Assembly (NCBI GenBank): GCA_014380615.1
Contig: JACMJM010000028.1
Location: 1-56,262, forward strand
Length of the DNA stretch: 56,262 nucleotides
Source of the DNA: Sphingobacteriaceae bacterium
GTDB lineage: Bacteria > Bacteroidota > Bacteroidia > Sphingobacteriales > Sphingobacteriaceae
Reading direction: 5' to 3'
The notes below the pieces were generated by a model, which did not search any database, was not told the origin of the DNA, and was given only the letters and a program-made list of their open reading frames with translations. Both the position numbers and the translations under genes were made by a program. Below, one piece after another: positions 35,926-45,124 of this stretch; position 1 is the first letter of the stretch; each line of letters begins with the position of its first letter.

Positions 35926-38900
35926 TTAAAAATCAAATCCTAGAGAGAATGTATAAATGGGTGTCAGGGGATAGCGGCCATAATCTAAACCAATTGCCTG
36001 ATTATTAGCCCCAGCATCGCGCCCTACATATGCACCCACCTCAGGGTCTAAGCCTGAATAGCCGGTGATTGTCGCAAGGTTTTGAGCGCTAAAAGTTAAT
36101 CTCGCTCCTTTAACCAGTTTTTGTTTTGATAGTAGAGAGGTTGGTAGGGTATAACCTAACGAAACATTTTTTAGCCTAACGAATGAGCCGTCTTCCACCC
36201 ATTTATCGGTAATTCTGGCGTAGTTCCCGTTTCTGCCATGTGATATTCGTGCAACGTTGGTTCCTGGATTCGCAAGTCTCACTCCGTTTTCATCTTCGAT
36301 AGGACGAGCATAATCCATTGCCTCAACTTTCAGGTTTCTGCTAAGGTTGATGTTGTTAGGGTTGCTATTTACCCTCGCCATATAATTATAAACATCATTA
36401 CCTAAGGTGCTGGTGATCAAGACACTTAAATCAAATCCCTTGTACGAGAAACTGTTGGTGAAGCCTGCGAATAACTTGGGCCATGGGTTTCCGATATTGG
36501 TTTGGTCATTAATATCGATTTTGCCATCGGGAGCGCCATCAGGGCCACTGATATCCCTGTATTTTACGTCACCAACCCATACACCATTGTTTACCTCTAC
36601 AGGAAGCTCATCTCCGTTATTATCTACAGGTAATGCGCTGTTGTTAATTTCATCAATGGATTGAAAAATGCCCTCTTCAATATATCCGCGGAATAGCCAA
36701 GGCGCACCTCCTAGTGACGAACGTTGGGTCCAGTTATCCATCCACCAAGAGGTGCGTTCCATAAATCCATTTTCAGAGTTGAATTTCTGTATAGTTGTTT
36801 TAAATGATGACAGATTTAGATTAGTGTTCCATTTGAAATCTCTTTTATCAATATTGCGGGTGTTGATAGTAATTCCCCATCCTTTGTTTTTCAAAGCACC
36901 AATGTTTACTATAGGTGGCGCTATCGCTCCATTTCCGTTCGAACCCATATACCAGGGTAAAAGAGCCTCCATTAAAAGGTTAGTTGTGGTTTTAACGTAG
37001 TAGTCGGCCTCGATCTGGAACCTATCTTTTAAAAGACCAAGGTTCAAGCCGATATTGTTGGTTCTTGTTTCCTCCCATTTTAACTTAGGGTTACTATAAC
37101 GAGAAAGTAAAAAGCCCGTACCTGTAGGGGTGGCACCCGCGGCCAGTGCGCCATAAGTAAAGTTACCCCATCCATTATTACCGGTCGTTCCGGTTTCTAA
37201 ACGAAGCTTTAAATCGCTAATTAACGGAACATGGAAGAACTTTTCATTGGAAACTCTCCAGGCAACCGAGGCAGATGGGAAAATCCCCCATCTGTTGTCT
37301 GGTCCAAAATACGCAGAGCCATCACTGCGAAATGTTCCCGTAAAAACATACCTATTGTCAAAATTATAATTTAGTCTGCCCAGGTAAGATTCCATAGCCC
37401 AATCTCCAGACCTCCCTGTATTACTAGCAGTTGTCTCATCGCCTGCTGCTAAGTCGAAAATGTTATTAGTCAAAAAACCTGTTCTCCGTCCGCTAAGGTT
37501 TCTCCATCCAGATTCTTGCGACTCGTGAGTAGCCATAATATCGAACTCATGTTTACCAATATGGTTTTTATATTGCAATTGTTGATTGAAGTTCCAGTAA
37601 TTGCTTTGATTCGACCCATTTGTGAATGCCGATACAGGGTTTTGTGCCCATCCAATTTTATAGGACGGAAGATAATATTGGGAGTTGGAATATCCTAAAT
37701 CTGTACTGGCTGAGGTTCTGAATTCTAACCCTTTTAAAATGGTTATGTTTAAATTTAACCCCCCTATCAATTGCCTGCGCATATTAGTATTGGTAGTTAA
37801 TTCTGCAATAGCAATCGGATTTACTGGTGCAAACTGGTTGGCAGCGTTATTCTCATTAGCACCGCCCCACGATCCATCTACATTTCTTACAGGAACCTGA
37901 GGTGTCAGCTGCAATGAATTTGATATTACGTTTTCATTACTGGTAGTGAGATTTTCGTTGGTTTGATTGAAGCTAAGGTTTGCGGCAATACTTAACCAGT
38001 CTTTCGCTTTATTGTCGAGATTTAACCTGAAAGATCCTCTTTTAAAGCCTGATCCGGCAGCAACGCCATTTTGATCAAGATAGTCAGCTGATAAGTAGTA
38101 AGTGGTTTTATCGCTACCCCCTCTTAAACTTAATTGATGTTTGCTCATTGGGGCTTTAGTGAATAATTGCGACTGCCAGTCTGTGCCTTCGCCCAAAATA
38201 GAAGGATCAAGGAATTCCTGAGGAGTTGTTCCCCCGGCTATTGAATGATACTCTTTCACCATCTGAGCGTACTGCCGCAAATTCATTACGTTGATTCTTT
38301 CAGGAGGTGCTTGCGTGCTATGCTGAAAGCCGTAGGCGATTTTCATTTGGCCTGCCTTACCTCTTTTGGTAGTAATTAAGAGAACGCCATTGGTGGCTCT
38401 AGACCCGTAAATGGCTGTAGCCGAAGGTCCTTGCAATACTTGAATATCCTCAATATCCGCGGGATTTAAACCAGCAAGCATATTTGAAGAGCTTTGAGCA
38501 CCAAAATTTACAAGACCTGGTTGCATTTGAACGCCATCTATAACATATAATGGCTCATTTGCCCCGTTAAGTGAATTTACACCCCGGATATTTACAGAGA
38601 TGCCTCCGCCTGGTTGACCCGAGTTCTGAGTGATGTAAACACCTGCAGAACGCCCCTGAATAGCTTGTTCTAAAGTAGTATTTACCGTTCGCTCCATTTC
38701 TTTCGAGGTAATTGTAGTTTGCGCCGTAGTAAGGTTAGCGCGTTTTGCCGTTCCGTATCCAACTACTACTACTTCGCTTAAAGTTCTGGTATCAGATTTT
38801 AAACTAACATTAATAGAAGTACGGTTTCCGATTGATACTTCCTCTGCGGTTTGCCCGACAAACGAGAAAATCAAAGTTTTTGCATTGGTTGGCAGTGTAA

Positions 38901-39093
38901 TAGAATACTGACCTGTTGCATTAGTAATAACTCCTGTCTTAGTCTCTTTTACTGTTACAGAAGCGCCTGGTAGCGGTTCGCCACTTTCATCAGTAACTGT
39001 TCCACTTACTACTTTGTCTTGGGCAAATACCACATTTGAGGTGCCCGCCAAAGTGAATGCAAACAGTAATACTGTTCGTAAAATTTTTTGCAT
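35926..39093 (-). CDS. SusC-family TonB-dependent outer-membrane transporter
   Basis: The 1055-residue protein imports oligosaccharides across the outer membrane using TonB energy. A signal peptide ending VVFAQ precedes a carboxypeptidase-regulatory-like domain (VSGTVTDESGEPLPGASVTV, about 28-105). The SusC signature VVVVGYGTAKRA and the plug domain (IRGVNSLNGANEPLYVIDGV) follow, then a 22-strand barrel ending in the outer-membrane terminal Phe (FSLGFDF). It leads the mannan locus and is paired with SusD. Promoter element TAAATTTG lies 24 nt upstream. Confidence 0.96.
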   Translation of the reverse strand: MQKILRTVLLFAFTLAGTSNVVFAQDKVVSGTVTDESGEPLPGASVTVKETKTGVITNATGQYSITLPTNAKTLIFSFVGQTAEEVSIGNRTSINVSLKSDTRTLSEVVVVGYGTAKRANLTTAQTTITSKEMERTVNTTLEQAIQGRSAGVYITQNSGQPGGGISVNIRGVNSLNGANEPLYVIDGVQMQPGLVNFGAQSSSNMLAGLNPADIEDIQVLQGPSATAIYGSRATNGVLLITTKRGKAGQMKIAYGFQHSTQAPPERINVMNLRQYAQMVKEYHSIAGGTTPQEFLDPSILGEGTDWQSQLFTKAPMSKHQLSLRGGSDKTTYYLSADYLDQNGVAAGSGFKRGSFRLNLDNKAKDWLSIAANLSFNQTNENLTTSNENVISNSLQLTPQVPVRNVDGSWGGANENNAANQFAPVNPIAIAELTTNTNMRRQLIGGLNLNITILKGLEFRTSASTDLGYSNSQYYLPSYKIGWAQNPVSAFTNGSNQSNYWNFNQQLQYKNHIGKHEFDIMATHESQESGWRNLSGRRTGFLTNNIFDLAAGDETTASNTGRSGDWAMESYLGRLNYNFDNRYVFTGTFRSDGSAYFGPDNRWGIFPSASVAWRVSNEKFFHVPLISDLKLRLETGTTGNNGWGNFTYGALAAGATPTGTGFLLSRYSNPKLKWEETRTNNIGLNLGLLKDRFQIEADYYVKTTTNLLMEALLPWYMGSNGNGAIAPPIVNIGALKNKGWGITINTRNIDKRDFKWNTNLNLSSFKTTIQKFNSENGFMERTSWWMDNWTQRSSLGGAPWLFRGYIEEGIFQSIDEINNSALPVDNNGDELPVEVNNGVWVGDVKYRDISGPDGAPDGKIDINDQTNIGNPWPKLFAGFTNSFSYKGFDLSVLITSTLGNDVYNYMARVNSNPNNINLSRNLKVEAMDYARPIEDENGVRLANPGTNVARISHGRNGNYARITDKWVEDGSFVRLKNVSLGYTLPTSLLSKQKLVKGARLTFSAQNLATITGYSGLDPEVGAYVGRDAGANNQAIGLDYGRYPLTPIYTFSLGFDF

Positions 39094-39116
39094 AGCTTTT
39101 AAATTGATTAGTTATT

Positions 39117-39124
39117 CAAATTTA
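39117..39124 (-). promoter_or_regulatory. Promoter -7 element of susC
   Basis: On the minus strand this is TAAATTTG, a full match to TAnnTTTG, 24 nt before the susC ATG. The candidate activator motif at 39183-39193 lies about 60 bp further upstream. Confidence 0.55.
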
Positions 39125-39516
39125 GGTTCGAATCGAAGTCGATACTAATATTATTTTACCCCTTCTTGATTAAAAACTGACGAACGGTTTAAAAAAAGTA
39201 TTTATATATCATTTCAAGGGCATTAAATATGGCTAGCTATTTATTGCGTTATTAATACTTTTTTATCTTTAAAACTATACTTTTTTAAGTTTAAGTGTGT
39301 TTTATACATTTATACGCCTTTGGACTCAAGGGGTTTCGTTTAAGGATAATACACAAAGGAATAATATTAAATACGTTGTATTAACGTTAAAAAAAGTTAA
39401 TTAGTGGTTTTTGATTTTTAAAAAGATAAATTTGCGGCTTAGGGATATATCATAATATTCATCCCTCCTTAGTTCCTGTAGTGTAAACCGCAGACTTTAT
39501 TTTAAATGGTTAACAA
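39125..39516. other. Divergent gap between susC and the FKBP lipoprotein gene
   Basis: An AT-rich region with the candidate AraC-type operator AACGGTTTAAA at 39183-39193 and a TAAATTTG promoter element for the plus-strand gene at 39427-39434. No other gene, RNA or repeat was seen in about 390 bp. Confidence 0.5.
39427..39434 (+). promoter_or_regulatory. Promoter -7 element of the tandem-FKBP gene
   Basis: TAAATTTG matches TAnnTTTG; the ATG is at 39517, implying an untranslated leader of about 75 nt. A TTTG at 39410-39413 is closer than the usual -33 spacing. Confidence 0.45.
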
Positions 39517-40413
39517 ATGAAATTCAATTTACGAAAATTATATTATTTCCTGACTCTTACTCTGATAGTTTTTAGCAGCTGTAAAAAGGAATATGAAAGT
39601 ATTGAAGAGCTTGATGAAAACAATATTCAACAATATTTAAAGGATAATAATATTACGGCGAAGAGAAATGCTCAGGGTATTTATTTTCTCTCAACAGGTA
39701 ATCGCGGAGCTGGGGCGAAACTCGAATACAACGAAAAGATCCCTTTGGTATATACTATTCGGTCATTAGATGGACAATTTTCGAGTCTGGATACTTTTGT
39801 TAACCGTTACGGCGGTTCGGGAAAATTTTTAGGCTATCTAAGTCCGGCAGGATTGCGAGACGCTGTAAAAGATTCATTAAAGCGGGGTGGTTTTATGAAG
39901 ATCATTATCCCGTCTCATCTGGCGTATGGAAGAGGCGGTTCGGGCCAGATTCCGGGAAACGCTTCACTAGAGTATACGGTTAGAGCCTTAAATGAAGGTG
40001 ACCTTCAAGCTTATGATCGGATTAGTATTGAAAAATACATAGCTGCTAACAATCTGACAGGCTTCTCAAGCACAACTACGGGTATTCATTACAAAATAAT
40101 TGGGATGGGTACCGGAAGCCCGATTAACAAAGATTCTACACTAACGGTAACCTATACAGGCAGGCTTTTTAACGGCAAAGTTTTTCAGCAGGCAACAGAC
40201 AATAATCAGGTAGTCCTGCCTCTTTCTGAAACAATAGAGGGATGGATTCAAACATTGCCATTAATTAAAGGGGGTGGTACAATTCGCGTTCTTATCCCCT
40301 CAGCTCTCGCATACGGTATAGATGCCAGACTTAATAACGATGGTAGTACCGCAATTCCGCCTTTCTCCTGTCTCGACTTTGAAATAAAAGTTGTGGACGT
40401 TGCTAAGGAGTAG
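39517..40413 (+). CDS. Lipoprotein with two FKBP-type peptidyl-prolyl isomerase domains
   Basis: The 298-residue protein has a lipoprotein signal with lipobox VFSSC near residue 22, followed by KKEYES. Two FKBP-like units follow (about 35-165 and 180-298). Each ends with the family pattern of G-G-x-(x)-(I/V)-x-(I/V)-(L/I)-I-P-S-x-L-A-Y-G: GGFMKIIIPSHLAYG and GGTIRVLIPSALAYG. It would assist folding in the periplasm or at the outer membrane. The first domain has lost part of the usual central aromatic pocket, so it may be structural only (inference). It overlaps the photolyase gene at the 3' end by 11 bp (convergent). Confidence 0.88.
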   Translation: MKFNLRKLYYFLTLTLIVFSSCKKEYESIEELDENNIQQYLKDNNITAKRNAQGIYFLSTGNRGAGAKLEYNEKIPLVYTIRSLDGQFSSLDTFVNRYGGSGKFLGYLSPAGLRDAVKDSLKRGGFMKIIIPSHLAYGRGGSGQIPGNASLEYTVRALNEGDLQAYDRISIEKYIAANNLTGFSSTTTGIHYKIIGMGTGSPINKDSTLTVTYTGRLFNGKVFQQATDNNQVVLPLSETIEGWIQTLPLIKGGGTIRVLIPSALAYGIDARLNNDGSTAIPPFSCLDFEIKVVDVAKE

Positions 40414-41728
40414 GAGCATTCCCCTTTACAGCAACGCTATAAGCAGATAATGCTCTTTCCCTCGCATATTTATGATCAACAATGGGGGCAGGGTATGTAA
40501 ACGGGTCGCTGTATTCGGGTATCCAGCGTTTAATATACTCCATCTTCGAATCAAATTTCTTTGTTTGCAAATCCGGGTTAAAAATCCTGAAGTAAGGTGC
40601 GGCATCATTTCCTGTTCCGGCTGCCCATTGCCAGCCACCCACATTGCTTGCCATATCGTAATCAATCAACTTTTGGGCAAAATAGGCTTCGCCCCATCGC
40701 CAGTCAATTAAAAGATGTTTGCATAAAAAACTTGCTACTATCATTCTTACCCGATTGTGCATCCACCCGGTTTCGTTAAGCTGGCGCATTCCGGCATCAA
40801 CTATAGGGTAACCCGTGCGGCCCTGGCACCAGGCAATAAACTCATCTTCGTTATTTCTCCACTTTATATTATCGTATTCCTTTTTGAAGCTTCGATAGGC
40901 AGTTTCCGGGAAATTCCATAAAATCATGCTGTAAAAATCACGCCAGATTAATTCCGAAAGCCAGACAGGTGAATCCAGAGCGTCTGACGCAATCTCACGA
41001 ATACTTATGGTGCCAAAACGCAGATGAATCCCAATTCTGCTTGTTCCGTTTATGGCCGGGAAATCACGGGTTTCCGCATAGGTTGCCAATACGGGTTTAT
41101 AGACTTTATCAGGAATAAGGATTTTACTTTCACTAAAGCCAAGATCAGCCAGCGAGTAAGGGTTATTAAAAATTCCCTTAAAAAAGTTATTTGAGTGCGT
41201 TAAAGTAATATAGGGTGTGAGATGGGAATCTGGTCGCAGTTTTTCCAGCCATTTTCTTTTATATGCCGTATATACTGTATAAGGCTTGCCATCGTCTTTT
41301 ACTACCTCGTCTTTTTCAAATATTAAATGATCTTTATAGCTGCGAAGTATTACTCCCCGGGCCTTTAACAGGGCTGCTATTTCTAAATCGCGTGTTTTGG
41401 CATAAGGTTCGTAGTCGGTATTGGTGTAAACCTCTTTTATCATATAGTGATTTAGAAGTTCAACAAATGCGTCCTTCGGTGTAGCATACTTAACCAGCAG
41501 CGAGGAGTTTAAATCTTTAAGGCTCTTATCCAGTTCCAGCAGGGTATGAGAGATAAAGGTTACTCTGGCATCATCCTTTTCAGGGATTTTATCCAGAATA
41601 TTTTTATCAAATATGAAAAGGGGCAGAACCGGGTGCTCCGACCGCAGCGCATAATATAAGCCTGCATTATCATGCAATCTTAAATCTCTTCTGAACCAAA
41701 ATATATTGACAATGGGTTTCTCAGTCAT
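40403..41728 (-). CDS. phrB: Deoxyribodipyrimidine photolyase (class I CPD photolyase)
   Basis: The enzyme uses blue light and FAD to split cyclobutane pyrimidine dimers. The 441-residue protein has the N-terminal antenna domain (NIFWFRRDLRLHDN) and the FAD domain with IHLRFGTISIRE, LSELIWRDFYSMI, TGYPIVDAGMRQLNETGWMH and NRVRMIVASFLCKHLLIDWR. WQWAAGTGNDAAPYFRIFNP is the CPD-binding signature. Its end overlaps the FKBP gene by 11 bp and its start overlaps the epimerase gene by 8 bp, so it is co-transcribed with the latter. Confidence 0.95.
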   Translation of the reverse strand: MTEKPIVNIFWFRRDLRLHDNAGLYYALRSEHPVLPLFIFDKNILDKIPEKDDARVTFISHTLLELDKSLKDLNSSLLVKYATPKDAFVELLNHYMIKEVYTNTDYEPYAKTRDLEIAALLKARGVILRSYKDHLIFEKDEVVKDDGKPYTVYTAYKRKWLEKLRPDSHLTPYITLTHSNNFFKGIFNNPYSLADLGFSESKILIPDKVYKPVLATYAETRDFPAINGTSRIGIHLRFGTISIREIASDALDSPVWLSELIWRDFYSMILWNFPETAYRSFKKEYDNIKWRNNEDEFIAWCQGRTGYPIVDAGMRQLNETGWMHNRVRMIVASFLCKHLLIDWRWGEAYFAQKLIDYDMASNVGGWQWAAGTGNDAAPYFRIFNPDLQTKKFDSKMEYIKRWIPEYSDPFTYPAPIVDHKYARERALSAYSVAVKGNAPTP

Positions 41729-42632
41729 ATAGATCGCTTAACGCACACTCTAATTTCGGAAACTTAAACTTGAAGCCTGCCTCGACTATTTTGTCGCAAG
41801 TTGTTCTGTTGCTGTTTAAAACAGCTGCGCTTAATTCTCCTAATGCGATGCGTAATGCAATGGATGGAACAGACGGAAGCCAAAGAGGTTTTTTTAATTG
41901 GCGGGCGAGTGCCCTGGTTAGATCCAAATTGGTTGCCGGAAAAGGGGATGTCATATTGTATACTCCATGTACACCTTCATTTTCCATAGCATATAGAAAC
42001 ATATTCACTACATCTTCCGTGTGGATCCAGGGTACCCATTGTTTGCCCGAGCCCAGTGCTGCGCCTAAGCCTATTTTAAGGGGTTTAATCAGTTTGGGCA
42101 AGGCTCCGCCGTATGGCGAGAGTACAACACCTGTTCTAAACGTAACCAGTCTAATCCCCAGATTAGTTATTTTGTCAGTGGCGCGTTCCCAGGCCAGGCA
42201 GGTGTTAGCCATAAAATCGGTTCCCGGCTCGCTTTCTTCCGAAAGAATTTCATCCTTCCGGTCGCCATAATGCCCAACAGCCGAACTGGATATAAAGGTT
42301 TTTACAGTATGGCCGGGAGTGTTTTTAAGAGTGTCGTGCAATAATTTTATCGCGCCTGTGCGGCTGCTTATAATTTCCTGCTTGCGTTTCGGTGTCCAGG
42401 CTTTATCGGCTATTCCTTCTCCCGCAAGGTTAATAATAGTATCTACACCTTCAATGCAGTTTGCGTCAATTTCCATTCGCGATACATCCCACTTAAAAAC
42501 TTTAACCCCGCTATTAGCTTTGCTAATGGAGCGGCTGAGTTGGTGCACGATATACCCTTTCTTTATGAGGAGTTCTGTCAGGGGCCTTCCAATCAGTCCG
42601 CTTGCTCCGGTTATCAGAACTGTTTTATTCAT
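41721..42632 (-). CDS. TIGR01777-family NAD(P)-dependent epimerase-like protein
   Basis: The 303-residue protein is an extended short-chain dehydrogenase/epimerase. It has the nucleotide-binding LITGASGLIG at residues ~5-14, IINLAGEGIADKAW, FISSSAVGHYGD with the Tyr of the active site, and the C-terminal DUF1731 part (LPSVPSIALRIALGELSAAV). The cellular substrate of this family is not established. It lies directly upstream of the photolyase in the same operon (8-bp overlap); such pairing with photolyase recurs in bacteria and may relate to light or UV response (inference). Confidence 0.88.
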   Translation of the reverse strand: MNKTVLITGASGLIGRPLTELLIKKGYIVHQLSRSISKANSGVKVFKWDVSRMEIDANCIEGVDTIINLAGEGIADKAWTPKRKQEIISSRTGAIKLLHDTLKNTPGHTVKTFISSSAVGHYGDRKDEILSEESEPGTDFMANTCLAWERATDKITNLGIRLVTFRTGVVLSPYGGALPKLIKPLKIGLGAALGSGKQWVPWIHTEDVVNMFLYAMENEGVHGVYNMTSPFPATNLDLTRALARQLKKPLWLPSVPSIALRIALGELSAAVLNSNRTTCDKIVEAGFKFKFPKLECALSDLYD

Positions 42633-42654
42633 GATTTAGAGTTAAACAAATGTG

Positions 42655-42662
42655 TATTTTTG
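42655..42662 (+). promoter_or_regulatory. Promoter -7 element of the ferredoxin-like gene
   Basis: TATTTTTG matches TAnnTTTG and ends only 8 nt before the ATG at 42671, so the mRNA would be nearly leaderless. The longer reading frame start at 42650 would put the element inside the gene, which argues for the later start. Confidence 0.4.
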
Positions 42663-42670
42663 GTTCGAAT

Positions 42671-43012
42671 ATGCTTTACAAACACCACGTTTTTATTTGT
42701 ACCAACCAGCGGCCGGAGGGATCGAGAATCAGTTGCGGAGAATCTCATGGAATGGAATTGGTAGATGCTTTTAAAAAGTTAATCAAAGATAGAGGTTTAA
42801 ATACAGAAATAAGAGCTCAGAAAGCCGGTTGTATGGAGGCTTGCGAAGCCGGGCCTTCGGTTGTAATTTATCCGGAAGGGGTGTTTTACAGCAGGGTACA
42901 ATTAAGTGATGTTGAAGAAATTGTAACAGAACATCTTCAACACAACCGCAAGGTAGAGCGGCTTATTATGGATTATTCTGAATTGCCCTGGTTCAAAAAA
43001 TTAAAGGGGTGA
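42671..43012 (+). CDS. Thioredoxin-like [2Fe-2S] ferredoxin
   Basis: The 113-residue protein has four cysteines in the order C-x(11)-C ... C-x(3)-C (FICTNQRPEGSRISCGESHG and AQKAGCMEACEAGP), the arrangement of thioredoxin-fold [2Fe-2S] ferredoxins. VVIYPEGVFYSRVQLSDVEE is also characteristic. It probably carries electrons for an unknown redox partner in the cytoplasm. It is divergent from the epimerase-photolyase operon. The ATG at 42671 (MLYKHHVFICTN) is favoured because family members begin just before the first Cys block. Confidence 0.88.
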   Translation: MLYKHHVFICTNQRPEGSRISCGESHGMELVDAFKKLIKDRGLNTEIRAQKAGCMEACEAGPSVVIYPEGVFYSRVQLSDVEEIVTEHLQHNRKVERLIMDYSELPWFKKLKG

Positions 43013-43047
43013 TTAGCGAAGAAACCTACAGGGGCAGCTTGAAGATT

Positions 43048-43479
43048 CTAATAGCTGTTAATGTAAGACTCTAACTGCTGGATGGTGCTTTTTTGAGCTT
43101 CTATTATAGATTTTACTGCGTCGCCAATCGAAACCATTCCCGATATTTTGTTGTTTTCTACCACAGGCAAATGCCTGATGTGCTTTTCCGTCATAATATT
43201 CATGCAAAAATCAATGCTATCATCGGGGGAAACAGTTATAAGGTCGGCAGTCATTATCTCGCTCACGGGTGTGTCTTTTGAAGATTTCCCCGCTAAAGCA
43301 ATTTTTCTGGCGTAATCTCTTTCGGTGAAAATGCCTTTTAGCTGGTCGCCCTCCATAACTACTAAAGCACTGATGTTTTTATTCATCATCTCTTCAAGTG
43401 CTTCGAATACGGTTGTTGAAGGACTAACCGAATATACATTAGCAGGTTTGCTGGATAAAATTTGTTTAACGGCTTTCAT
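43048..43479 (-). CDS. CBS-domain-pair protein
   Basis: The 143-residue protein consists almost wholly of two CBS motifs (about 5-65 and 70-132). It contains VSPSTTVFEALEEMMNKNIS, GIFTERDYARKI, VSPDDSIDFCMNIMTEKHI and GMVSIGDAVKSI. Such stand-alone CBS pairs bind adenine nucleotides and act as sensors. The partner is unknown. It converges with the ferredoxin gene. Confidence 0.9.
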   Translation of the reverse strand: MKAVKQILSSKPANVYSVSPSTTVFEALEEMMNKNISALVVMEGDQLKGIFTERDYARKIALAGKSSKDTPVSEIMTADLITVSPDDSIDFCMNIMTEKHIRHLPVVENNKISGMVSIGDAVKSIIEAQKSTIQQLESYINSY

Positions 43480-43738
43480 AATCGGTTCTTTCCTTAAAGT
43501 TAGAGAAAATTTTTAAAGGGAGGAAAAATATTCTTGTTTATATCGGCCTTTGCGGATAACTTCCACTATTTCCGCACAATAAAAATAATTCCGCATAAAC
43601 TATAAATGCACGATTGCGCATTCTGTTTTTTTAATTTATATATTGTCTTGATGATGTCAATATTCAAGCCCGATTTAATTTGAATGACGTTTTTAGGGCA
43701 TTTTTAATTAATTTGCAAGCACTTAGGTTAGTGTATAT
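43480..43738. other. Divergent gap between the CBS gene and DASH cryptochrome
   Basis: The 259-bp AT-rich gap holds three copies of TCCGCA/TGCGGA (TGCGGA 43551-43556; TCCGCA 43571-43576 and 43590-43595). A near-match promoter sequence TTAATTTG lies around 43710. The hexamers may be regulator half-sites; nothing else is visible. Confidence 0.35.
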
Positions 43739-45016
43739 ATGAACGGAAAAACCATACTGGTTTGGTTTAGGAATGATTTAAGGGTTCATGATAATGAGAT
43801 TCTTCTTGAAGCGGTAAAGCGTGCCGAAAAGATTATTCCTGTTTACTGTTTTGATCCCCGATACTTTACTGAAACCAGTTATGGAACAAGAAAAACAGGA
43901 TCGTTCAGAGCTAAGTTTTTATTGGAAAGTGTAAATGGCTTGCGCCTGTCGCTTCAAAAACTTGGCGGCGATTTGCTGATTAAAGTAGGTATGCCTGAAC
44001 AGATTTTACCCGAAATTTGCCAGAAATACGCTATTTCTGAAGTATATCATCATCGGGAAGTAGCCGCCGAAGAAACGGAGATTTCTGAAAAGGTCGAAAC
44101 CGCTTTATGGAAGCAGCAGATAAATTTAAAACACTTTATAGGCCATACCTTATATCATAAAGAAGACCTTCCCTTTCCTATAAAGGATATTCCGGATGCT
44201 TTTATAGCTTTCAAAAAGAAAATCGAACGCGACAGCAGCGTGCGGCCCGGATTTGCCACGCCAACCCAAATAAGTGTGCCCGTAAATCTGGAGTCCACGG
44301 AGTTGCCTGTATTATCCGATTTAGGCGGCTTGCCCATTCCCCAATACGATGAGCGAACGCAGCACCGGTTTGTAGGCGGAGAGCAGGAAGGGTTGCTAAG
44401 GCTGAAGAGTTTCTTGTCTCTGCATAGTGTTACGCAAATTAAAGGGATTAAAAATGTTACCACCATCACATCAATGCTTTCGCCCTGGCTGGCTTTGGGC
44501 TGCTTATCCCCACGCGAAGTGTACTGGCAGGTAAAAGATTACGAAAAAGACCAGCCATCGGGTGATATTGCCGCTCATGTTGTATTGGAGTTACAATGGA
44601 GGGATTATTTCAGGTTTATGCTTAAAAAGCACGGAAGCAGAATCACAAACGGAAGTAAGGAACTGACTCTTGTTGAATCGGAAGCGTTTACGGCTTGGAA
44701 ACAAGGAAAAACCGGGGTAGGTGTAGTAGATGCCTGTATGGCCGAACTCAATTCAACGGGATATATTAATAACAAGTGCCGACAATATATTGCCATGTAC
44801 CTGGTTAAAGACGCGGCGGTAAATTGGAGGGCGGGTGCCGCTTATTTTGAAGAGAAACTAATCGATTACTCCCCGGCAAGCAACTGGGGTAACTGGACGT
44901 ATATTGCCGGAGAAGGTGTAATGTCGGTAAATCGCCCTATCGCTATCAAGCCGGATCTACTAGTTGAAGAACAGTATATCAAAAAGTGGATGTCAAAATT
45001 GAACGAACTGCATTAA
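43739..45016 (+). CDS. DASH-type cryptochrome
   Basis: The 425-residue protein is a photolyase homologue of the DASH group, which repairs UV dimers in single-stranded DNA. It starts ILVWFRNDLRVHDNEILLEA, has ITSMLSPWLALGCLSPREVYW and LQWRDYFRFMLKKHG in the FAD domain, and TGVGVVDACMAELNSTGYIN followed by NKCRQYIAMYLVKDAAVNWR. SNWGNWTYIAGEG replaces the WQWAAGTG of CPD photolyases, the usual DASH mark. A true CPD photolyase lies 2 kb away on the other strand, so the strain keeps both photolyase types in one stretch. Confidence 0.93.
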   Translation: MNGKTILVWFRNDLRVHDNEILLEAVKRAEKIIPVYCFDPRYFTETSYGTRKTGSFRAKFLLESVNGLRLSLQKLGGDLLIKVGMPEQILPEICQKYAISEVYHHREVAAEETEISEKVETALWKQQINLKHFIGHTLYHKEDLPFPIKDIPDAFIAFKKKIERDSSVRPGFATPTQISVPVNLESTELPVLSDLGGLPIPQYDERTQHRFVGGEQEGLLRLKSFLSLHSVTQIKGIKNVTTITSMLSPWLALGCLSPREVYWQVKDYEKDQPSGDIAAHVVLELQWRDYFRFMLKKHGSRITNGSKELTLVESEAFTAWKQGKTGVGVVDACMAELNSTGYINNKCRQYIAMYLVKDAAVNWRAGAAYFEEKLIDYSPASNWGNWTYIAGEGVMSVNRPIAIKPDLLVEEQYIKKWMSKLNELH

Positions 45017-45084
45017 ACTGAAAGAAAAAACCTCTAATAAAATCATTTTTTAGTATTTACTTAATGATATAGGTCTAAAACTCT

Positions 45085-45092
45085 TATTTTTG
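45085..45092 (+). promoter_or_regulatory. Promoter -7 element of sucAB
   Basis: TATTTTTG matches TAnnTTTG, 32 nt before the sucA ATG, in the 108-bp gap after the cryptochrome gene. No good -33 element was found. Confidence 0.5.
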
Positions 45093-45124
45093 CGGCTGCT
45101 TTTAGAAAAAAAACAAAAATTTAC

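Noticed and set aside
39517..40413. FKBP lipoprotein as part of the mannan locus
   Set aside because: Divergent from susC with its own promoter; no link of FKBP proteins to glycan use is evident.
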